Source of the DNA: UBA1724 sp963611685
Lineage (GTDB): Bacteria > Verrucomicrobiota > Lentisphaeria > Oligosphaerales > Oligosphaeraceae
Reading direction: 5' to 3'
NCBI GenBank assembly: GCA_963611685.1
Contig: CAVDSU010000085.1
Span: 1 to 9,818 of the forward strand
Length of the DNA stretch: 9,818 nucleotides
Shown here: positions 5,383 to 9,818 of the stretch, piece after piece
How positions within the stretch are numbered: position 1 is the first letter of the stretch
How the letters are laid out: each line of letters opens with the position of its first letter
Program-made: the position numbers and the translations under genes
The notes under the pieces: generated by a model
What the model saw: only the letters and a program-made list of their open reading frames with translations
The model's database searches: none
What the model was told of the DNA's origin: nothing

Positions 5383-6486
5383 ATGAAAATGAACCTCCTC
5401 TCCTCCTGCGGAACAATCGCCCTGGCCGCCGCCGTGGCCATTGGCGCCGCTGGTTGCCGCACCAAGGCCCCTCAGACCAACACCTACACCGGTCTGCTCA
5501 GCGGACGCTCCGTCATTCCTCCCGCATACGCCGAAATCAAGCCCATCCCTGCCACCAGCGCCCCCGCCGCCCAGGAGACCCAGACCTTCCAGGGCATCGG
5601 CGAAGAGAATGCCTTCGTGGTCCCCGGTCCCGAACTGACCGAGCAGCCCGAGATCCAGGAGATCGAGGCCCCACAGGGACCCGAGGCCCCCGTTGCGCCC
5701 GAGGCGCCCGCTTCTTCCGAGAACAAGGGCTGGACTCTTCCCGCCGTGCCCGCCACCACCGCCGCCGCTGAGCCCGGAGAAGTCTATGTGGTCCGCGGCG
5801 GCGACAGCCTCTCCCGCATTGCCGCCACTCACGGCGTAAAGACCTCCGATCTCCTGGCCGCAAATCCCCAGGTCAAGAGCGCGGACAAGATCTTCGTGGG
5901 ACAGAAGCTGAATCTGCCCGCCGGCGCAGTCTCCACCAGCCCCGTCAAGAAGGCCGATGCCAAGACCGCCCCCGCGAAGTCCGCCGACAAGAAGAAGGCG
6001 CCCGCCGCTTCCGCTCAGCGCGAGAGCATCCCCGCGGATGGAAAGTACACCGTGAAGTCTGGCGACTCCCTCTGGATTGTGGGACACCGCTTCGGCGTGA
6101 AGACCGACGACATCCGCCGCTGGAATGACCTCTCCTCCGATACCCTCCAGGTGGGACAGGTCCTCAGCCTCACCGGCGCCGCCGCCCCCGAGGCCCCCAA
6201 GGCCACTCCCGCTCCCGCTCCCGTCGCGGCCCCCGCTGCGCCCGTGGTTGACGCCACCGCCGCCGAGCCCCTGCCGCCTGTGGAGGCGCCCGCCGCCGTG
6301 GACGAGGCGCCCGCTCCCGCCCCCGCGCCCTATCTGGAACACGCCGTTGGCATGGGCGAGACCCTGGAGAGCATCGCCTCCATGTACGAGACCACCGTGG
6401 AGGCCATCAAGCAGGCCAATCCCCAGGTGAAGACCAACGCCGACCTGAAGGACGGCTCCGTCCTCCAGATCCCCAGCGCTTTCTAA
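5383..6486 (+). CDS. Lipoprotein with three LysM domains
   Basis: 367 aa, envelope-located peptidoglycan-binding protein. Residues 1-25 are a lipoprotein signal peptide ending AIGAAGC (lipid Cys25). A Pro/Glu/Ala-rich acidic linker runs to about 132. LysM 1 is at about 134-179 (YVVRGGDSLSRIA ... FVGQKLNLP). A Lys/Ala-rich spacer follows. LysM 2 is at about 222-263 (YTVKSGDSLWIVG ... LQVGQVLSL). A long Ala/Pro spacer (265-316) follows. LysM 3 is at about 319-364 (HAVGMGETLESIASMYETT ... LQIP) and is the most divergent copy. No catalytic domain (NlpC/P60, M23, lytic transglycosylase) is present, so it looks like a binding or scaffold protein. It begins 81 bp after murD and is probably co-transcribed with it. 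The exact role is not known from sequence. Confidence 0.88.
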   Translation: MKMNLLSSCGTIALAAAVAIGAAGCRTKAPQTNTYTGLLSGRSVIPPAYAEIKPIPATSAPAAQETQTFQGIGEENAFVVPGPELTEQPEIQEIEAPQGPEAPVAPEAPASSENKGWTLPAVPATTAAAEPGEVYVVRGGDSLSRIAATHGVKTSDLLAANPQVKSADKIFVGQKLNLPAGAVSTSPVKKADAKTAPAKSADKKKAPAASAQRESIPADGKYTVKSGDSLWIVGHRFGVKTDDIRRWNDLSSDTLQVGQVLSLTGAAAPEAPKATPAPAPVAAPAAPVVDATAAEPLPPVEAPAAVDEAPAPAPAPYLEHAVGMGETLESIASMYETTVEAIKQANPQVKTNADLKDGSVLQIPSAF

Positions 6487-6697
6487 AAATTCTCCCTCCG
6501 ACTCGCCGCGGCGGCCTTTTCGGGAAAACGCATCTCGGAAGGGCGGTCTAGGCAAGGGCGGTTATAGTACCCCGCTGACTTGACGGCGGACCCCGCGAGG
6601 GGGACGCGCCATTTCCTCCCCAACCCCAAATCCCTCGCTCCTCTCCAATGCACAACAGCGGCGGAGGGGGCAAAACAAAGTCCAAGGAACCACAGCG
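6487..6697. other. Leader region of fba
   Basis: The 211-bp gap ahead of fba probably contains its promoter, but I cannot fix one. TATAGT at 6563-6568 could be a -10 box yet lacks a -35 partner, and TTGACG at 6580-6585 lacks a -10. A small CCCC-GCGA-GGGG stem lies at 6591-6602. AAGGAA at 6682-6687 lies 10 nt before the fba ATG and is a plausible SD. Confidence 0.35.
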
Positions 6698-7648
6698 ATG
6701 ATTGTCACCACGAAGGAACTCTTCAAGCAGGCCTACGGCAAGTACGCCATCGGCGCCTACAACATCAACAATCTGGAGCAGTGCATGGGCCTCTTCCGCG
6801 GTAACATCGCGAGCCAGGCTCCCTTCATCATCCAGATCTCCAAGGGTGCGCGCAGCTACACCAACAAGCTGATGCTCGAGGGCATCATCCGCGCCGCCGA
6901 CCAGGTCTTCCCCGAGGCTATCTTCGCTGTCCATCTGGACCACGGCGATGAGGCCACCTGCATGGACTGCATCAACTCCGGCTTCTACAGCTCCGTCATG
7001 ATCGACGCCTCCAGCAAGCCCTTCGAGGAGAACATCGCCATCACCAAGCGCGTCGTCGAGGCCGCCCACGCGAAGGGCCTGGTCGTCGAGGCCGAGCTGG
7101 GTCAGCTGGGTGGTGTTGAGGAGCACGTGAAGGTCTCCGAGAGCGACGCCAAGCTCACCGATCCCGACCAGGCGAAGGAGTTCGTCGAGCGCACTGGCGT
7201 GGACAGCCTGGCTTGCGCCATCGGCACCAGCCACGGCGCCTTCAAGTTCTCCGGCACCCAGGGACTCCACTTCGATGTCCTGGAGCAGATCCAGAACCGC
7301 CTGCCCAACTTCCCCCTGGTCATGCACGGCTCCAGCTCCGTGCCCCAGGACGAGGTGCGCCGCATCAACATCGCCGGCGGTAAGCTGGCCGGTGCCAAGG
7401 GCGTCGACGCCGATCAGTTCCTGCCCGCCGCCAAGCTGGGCGTGACCAAGATCAACATCGATACCGATGGCCGTCTGGTGTGGTGCCGCGTCCACCGCGA
7501 GCACTTCATCCTCCATCCCGAGGACTTCGATCTGCGCCCCGCCGGCAAGGAGTTCATGGCCGCTTATGCCGAGTTCATCGCTGCCAAGAACGTGAAGCTG
7601 GGTTCCGCCGGACAGCTCGAGAATGTCCGCGCCGCCCTGAAGGCATAA
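6698..7648 (+). CDS. fba: Class II fructose-1,6-bisphosphate aldolase
   Basis: 316 aa, zinc-dependent aldolase of glycolysis/gluconeogenesis, reversibly splitting fructose-1,6-bisphosphate into DHAP and glyceraldehyde-3-phosphate. The zinc and catalytic residues are visible: HLDHGD (79-84; catalytic D81, zinc H82), EAELG (131-135), GTSHGAFKF (176-184; zinc H179), and VMHGSSSVP (208-216; zinc H210). NIDTDGRL (253-260) matches the DHAP phosphate-binding segment. The HGSSSVP and NIDTDxR wording resembles the longer CbbA-like class II branch more than the E. coli FbaA one. The segment GFYSSVMIDASS has one residue more than the common GFTSVMIDxSH and ends in Ser where His is usual. Codon choice is strongly biased (CTG, AAG, ATC), as expected of an abundant enzyme. 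It appears monocistronic, with terminators behind it. Confidence 0.95.
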   Translation: MIVTTKELFKQAYGKYAIGAYNINNLEQCMGLFRGNIASQAPFIIQISKGARSYTNKLMLEGIIRAADQVFPEAIFAVHLDHGDEATCMDCINSGFYSSVMIDASSKPFEENIAITKRVVEAAHAKGLVVEAELGQLGGVEEHVKVSESDAKLTDPDQAKEFVERTGVDSLACAIGTSHGAFKFSGTQGLHFDVLEQIQNRLPNFPLVMHGSSSVPQDEVRRINIAGGKLAGAKGVDADQFLPAAKLGVTKINIDTDGRLVWCRVHREHFILHPEDFDLRPAGKEFMAAYAEFIAAKNVKLGSAGQLENVRAALKA

Positions 7649-7663
7649 AAAAGGGTGCGCCAG

Positions 7664-7697
7664 GCGGGAGAAAGGGATGCCTCCCTTCTCCCGCTTT
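7664..7697 (+). terminator. Intrinsic terminator of fba
   Basis: GCGGGAGAAAGGGA (7664-7677) pairs with TCCCTTCTCCCGC (7682-7694): 13 bp with one bulged A and a TGCC loop, followed by a short TTT. It begins 15 bases after the fba stop. Confidence 0.7.
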
Positions 7698-7703
7698 CGC
7701 CGA

Positions 7704-7755
7704 AAATCCGCGCTTTTCCGCATTGTTCCGGGAGGGCGCGGATTTCTTGTTTTCC
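7704..7755 (+). terminator. Second terminator-like hairpin after fba
   Basis: A perfect 10-bp stem, AAATCCGCGC (7704-7713) with GCGCGGATTT (7736-7745), has a 22-nt loop and is followed by CTTGTTTTCC, a better T-rich tail than the first hairpin has. It could back up the first terminator or be one arm of the structured leader of the next gene. Confidence 0.5.
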
Positions 7756-7760
7756 GGAGG

Positions 7761-7805
7761 ATGCGCGAGGGATCCTCCTCCTCCTCGCATGTAGGGCATG
7801 CGAGG
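7761..7805 (+). promoter_or_regulatory. Possible attenuator: three mutually pairing segments
   Basis: CCTCGCATG (7783-7791) and CATGCGAGG (7797-7805) form a perfect 9-bp stem with loop TAGGG, followed by the T-rich GTCGCCTTTCTTTCC. The same left arm can instead pair with ATGCGCGAGG (7761-7770), which is the right-arm sequence with a 2-nt insertion. Such exclusive pairings are the layout of attenuators. The element lies 53 bases ahead of the HAD gene. That it regulates anything is inference. Confidence 0.35.
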
Positions 7806-7843
7806 GTCGCCTTTCTTTCCCCGCGCGCGTACGCGAAGTAGAT

Positions 7844-7848
7844 AGGAG
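7844..7848 (+). promoter_or_regulatory. Ribosome binding site of HAD gene
   Basis: AGGAG lies 9 nt before ATG 7858. This favours 7858 over the in-frame ATG at 7867. The ATG at 7851 is in another frame. Confidence 0.6.
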
Positions 7849-7857
7849 TAATGGAGT

Positions 7858-8502
7858 ATGGAGTCTATGGAAGAGAGCTTTTTCCCCGGCTGGGTGCCCC
7901 AAGAGAATCCCTATCGCCTAGTGGCGCTGGATATCGGAAATACGCTGATCCAGCAGTACCGCCCGGGGCTCTATCGCACGCTGGGACTCCCTGAGGACGG
8001 CGGTGGCGTGGACTTGGGAGTGGAGCCCTTCTGCCCCGCATTCCAGCAGTTCCTGGAGGGGCGGATCTCTCAGGAGGAATACCTGGAGGACTTCTGCCGG
8101 CGGTTTCCGGGGCGTTGGTCGAAAGAGCAGATCCGCTTGGCGCACGAGGAATACCTTCGCCCCGCGCTGCCCGGAATGCCGGAGCTGATCCATAAGATGG
8201 CCGACACCGGCTCGCACTTCGTCTTCTTCACCGATATCAATGCCATCCACTTTTCACGCTTTCGGCAGTTGACGAGGGGCGTCTTCGATTTCATCCAGGA
8301 TGCCGTCCGTAGCGACGAGGTCCATGCATTGAAGCCCTCGCCGGCGATGTTCCGCGCCTTTGAGGAGCGCTACGGCAAGCCGGACCTCTATTTGGATGAC
8401 CGCGCGGACTTGATCCAGGGCGCTCGTCAGTGGGGGTGGAATGCGGTGCAAGCGGGGGATGCCCGTCGCCTGAAGGCGGCGCTTTTCTCCGCGGACAAAT
8501 AG
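7858..8502 (+). CDS. HAD-superfamily hydrolase (YihX-like phosphatase)
   Basis: 214 aa, soluble Rossmann-fold hydrolase of HAD subfamily IA type with an alpha-helical cap (about 35-105). Motif I is LDIGNTL (24-30): the nucleophile D25 is present, but the second Asp of DxDx(T/V) is Gly27, as in the DxGN variant of YihX-type proteins. Motif II is FFTDIN (T125). Motif III Lys is in HALKPSP (K159). Motif IV is YLDDRADLIQGA (D180, D181). The substrate is not predictable; sugar phosphates such as glucose-1-phosphate are a family-based guess. With the general acid Asp of motif I missing, mechanism or activity may differ from classic HAD phosphatases. The gene stands alone behind the fba terminators and converges on the EamA gene. 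Confidence 0.82.
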   Translation: MESMEESFFPGWVPQENPYRLVALDIGNTLIQQYRPGLYRTLGLPEDGGGVDLGVEPFCPAFQQFLEGRISQEEYLEDFCRRFPGRWSKEQIRLAHEEYLRPALPGMPELIHKMADTGSHFVFFTDINAIHFSRFRQLTRGVFDFIQDAVRSDEVHALKPSPAMFRAFEERYGKPDLYLDDRADLIQGARQWGWNAVQAGDARRLKAALFSADK

Positions 8503-8513
8503 CCTGATGACGA

Positions 8514-8552
8514 GGCCTCTTCCGATATGGGAGAGGCCCCCGTTCTATTTTT
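8514..8552 (+). terminator. Terminator between convergent HAD and EamA genes
   Basis: GGCCTCTTCC (8514-8523) pairs with GGGAGAGGCC (8529-8538): 10 bp with one G-T pair and a 5-nt GATAT loop. On the plus strand it is followed by CCCGTTCTATTTTT, giving a T tract. That tract lies in the last codons of the minus-strand gene. The stem could serve transcription from both sides, but only the plus strand has a T tail. Confidence 0.75.
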
Positions 8553-9471
8553 CGCTCTTCGTCTTGTGCGCCATGAGTGCCATGCCGCTCATGACGCAGA
8601 CAAGCGCCGTCAGGAAGAGCCAGTTCAGTCTTTCGCCGGTGAGCAGGAGGCTGCTGACGATGGCGATGGAGGCGGAGAGATATCCCAGGCTTCCCAGGCG
8701 TCCCGGGGAGACTCGTTGCAATGCGGCATACCAGCAGGCGATGGCGATTCCGCCGCCAACGGCCCCCAGGTAGAGTGCGTTGAGGAAGTATTCCGGGGTG
8801 AATTGCCAGAGGATCCGTCCGCCATTGAGTGCCAATGTGATGGGGAGCATGAGGATGGTGGCTGTGGCGAAGAACATGAGGCTACTCAGGACGCCGCCGT
8901 ATTTTTCGGAGAAGCGGTCGCCCAGTACAGTGAAGGTGGCCCAGCAGCATCCGCTGCTGAAGGCCAGAAGATCGCCGATCCACAGGGAGGCATCCGCGCC
9001 CAAAAAGCGGTCCTGCCCCTCCGCAAAAAAGAAAAAGACCATTCCGGCAAGGCCCAAAAGGATTCCGGCGAGCTTCCGCCTCGTCAGGAGGTCCCGTCCC
9101 AAGAGCCACGCCAGAATCAGCGTAGTGGCAGGAGAGGTATTCGCCATCAGGGAACTCCTCGCCGCCGTGGTGTATTTTGTGGACCAGAAGACCAGCAGCC
9201 CTTCGCCTAAAATTCCGATGAGTGCCAAGAGCGCCATCTCTCGGAAGTCGCTCTGAAGCATTTTCCTCGCCAGCATCCGCGTCTCGCGCTTCAGAAGAAT
9301 CGGCGAGAGCGCCAGAGTCGCCAGCAAAAAGCGCAAGAGCGAATACGACAGCGGGTCCACCGCATCGCCCCCCGGACCCGCCAGAAGCCTGCTGACAGGG
9401 TAGAAGGTCCCCCAAATAAAGGTGGCCAGTAGCCCAAAGAGCCAGCCGAGGAGAGAACGGGGAAAAGACAT
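8545..9471 (-). CDS. EamA-family (DMT superfamily) membrane transporter
   Basis: 308 aa inner-membrane protein made of two EamA repeats of about five membrane helices each, ten in all. Family wording is clear: LATFIWGTFYPVSR near the N-terminus, STKYTTAARSSLMANTSPA before helix 4 of the first repeat, GILLGLAGMVFFF at its end, CCWATFTVLGDR opening the second repeat, and LGYLSASIAIVSSLLLTGE as the second-half counterpart. The usual Glu after the first-repeat helix is replaced by Asp in LLGRD. Such proteins export amino acids, nucleosides or other small metabolites, but the substrate cannot be read from sequence. The ATG (complement of 9469-9471) has a CT-rich leader and no SD. No neighbour on the same strand suggests a pathway. 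Confidence 0.92.
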   Translation of the reverse strand: MSFPRSLLGWLFGLLATFIWGTFYPVSRLLAGPGGDAVDPLSYSLLRFLLATLALSPILLKRETRMLARKMLQSDFREMALLALIGILGEGLLVFWSTKYTTAARSSLMANTSPATTLILAWLLGRDLLTRRKLAGILLGLAGMVFFFFAEGQDRFLGADASLWIGDLLAFSSGCCWATFTVLGDRFSEKYGGVLSSLMFFATATILMLPITLALNGGRILWQFTPEYFLNALYLGAVGGGIAIACWYAALQRVSPGRLGSLGYLSASIAIVSSLLLTGERLNWLFLTALVCVMSGMALMAHKTKSEK

Positions 9472-9511
9472 AAAGGCAGAAAAAGGAGGAAGGTAGGAGG
9501 TAGTTTGGCCA

Positions 9512-9582
9512 GGGTTCCGCAGCGCGGAACCCCACGCCGGAATTGCCCGGCGCGTGCGTCTAGCGCGCCTAAACTGGCGCGC
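9512..9582. other. Three consecutive perfect hairpins upstream of EamA gene
   Basis: GGGTTCCGC/GCGGAACCC (9512-9520 with 9524-9532, 3-nt loop), CGCCGG/CCGGCG (9535-9540 with 9547-9552, 6-nt loop) and GCGCGCC/GGCGCGC (9563-9569 with 9576-9582, 6-nt loop) follow one another in 71 bp. Purine-rich stretches (9472-9501 and about 9583-9620) flank them. There is no T tract on either strand. They could terminate transcription from the right, structure the EamA leader, or be part of the repeat family. Confidence 0.5.
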
Positions 9583-9667
9583 AGGGAGTCAGTAGAAGGT
9601 AGAAAGAGAGTAGGTAGCAGGTTTATTTGGTCGCTGCGCGGCTTTTCCGCCGCCATCAGGCGAAACG

Positions 9668-9723
9668 GCGCCTGCGGCACCTTGCAACTAGCCACTAATC
9701 ACTAATTGCCAAGTACTTACATC
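9668..9723 (+). repeat. Tandem/dispersed repeat, right-end copy 1
   Basis: 56 bp from GCGCCTGCGGCACC through TTGCAACTAGCCACTAA to AAGTACTTACATC. It matches 9763-9818 at 54 of 56 positions, at an offset of 95 bp. It belongs to the same family as the left-end repeats: the complement of 215-266 has the same GCGGCACC, ACTAGC, AGTACTTA order. Confidence 0.85.
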
Positions 9724-9740
9724 TTGCGGCAATGCCCGTA

Positions 9741-9758
9741 CCGCGGCTCCCGCCGCGG
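9741..9758. repeat. GC hairpin preceding right-end repeat copy 2
   Basis: CCGCGGC (9741-9747) and GCCGCGG (9752-9758) form a perfect 7-bp stem with loop TCCC. It is followed at once by AAGAGCGCC and the repeat body. The same arrangement occurs at 423-441 with a different stem sequence. Confidence 0.6.
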
Positions 9759-9762
9759 AAGA

Positions 9763-9818
9763 GCGCCTGCGGCACCTTGCAACTAGCCACTAACCACTAA
9801 TTGCTAAGTACTTACATC
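9763..9818 (+). repeat. Tandem/dispersed repeat, right-end copy 2 (cut by window edge)
   Basis: Second copy of the 56-bp unit, differing from 9668-9723 at two bases and running to the last base of the window. The 95-bp periodicity may continue beyond it. Confidence 0.85.

Noticed and set aside
8527..9256. Plus-strand frames opposite the EamA gene (up to 227 codons)
   Set aside because: The minus-strand frame has ten hydrophobic segments and EamA motifs; the plus-strand ones are composition artefacts.

Overview
The window is a GC-rich stretch of bacterial chromosome, almost entirely housekeeping genes, bounded on both sides by repeat-rich intergenic DNA. The organism is Gram-negative: there is a Pal-type outer-membrane lipoprotein, a LysM lipoprotein with a lipobox, and MurD. 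The mix of non-Shine-Dalgarno, pyrimidine-rich leaders with SD-led genes, and the style of the FbaA, LipA and repeat sequences, would fit a Verrucomicrobiota-like lineage. That placement is an inference and no marker here proves it.

Layout. Positions 1-671 carry no convincing gene. They hold several copies of a composite dispersed repeat in both orientations and GC-rich hairpins. A tRNA-Ser(GGA) gene with encoded CCA lies on the minus strand (672-759), with its own promoter upstream and a 14-bp perfect hairpin immediately downstream. On the plus strand follow pal (1084-1725), two back-to-back hairpins, and a fused gene encoding a NUDIX hydrolase joined in frame to a complete lipoyl synthase (about 1943-3265). 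Then come a hypoxanthine phosphoribosyltransferase (3332-3859), murD (3856-5301, overlapping hpt by ATGA), a lipoprotein with three LysM domains (5383-6486), and a class II fructose-bisphosphate aldolase (6698-7648). After stacked terminator-like hairpins and a possible attenuator comes a HAD-family phosphatase-like gene (7858-8502). It converges, across a shared terminator, on an EamA/DMT-family transporter on the minus strand (8545-9471). The right end (9472-9818) has three consecutive hairpins and two 56-bp copies of the repeat found at the left end.

How the genes relate. NUDIX-lipA, hpt, murD and the LysM gene run in one direction with gaps of 66, -4 and 81 bp and may form an operon. pal, murD and the LysM lipoprotein all concern the cell envelope: outer-membrane anchoring to peptidoglycan, peptidoglycan precursor synthesis, and peptidoglycan binding. 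LipA, Hpt and Fba are central metabolism (lipoate cofactor, purine salvage, glycolysis).

I see no defence system, CRISPR array, phage, transposase or secretion system. The observations most worth checking are the NUDIX-LipA fusion, the composite repeat family found at both ends with a recurring hairpin-plus-tail layout, the three-segment alternative pairing ahead of the HAD gene, and the altered PRPP loop of Hpt.
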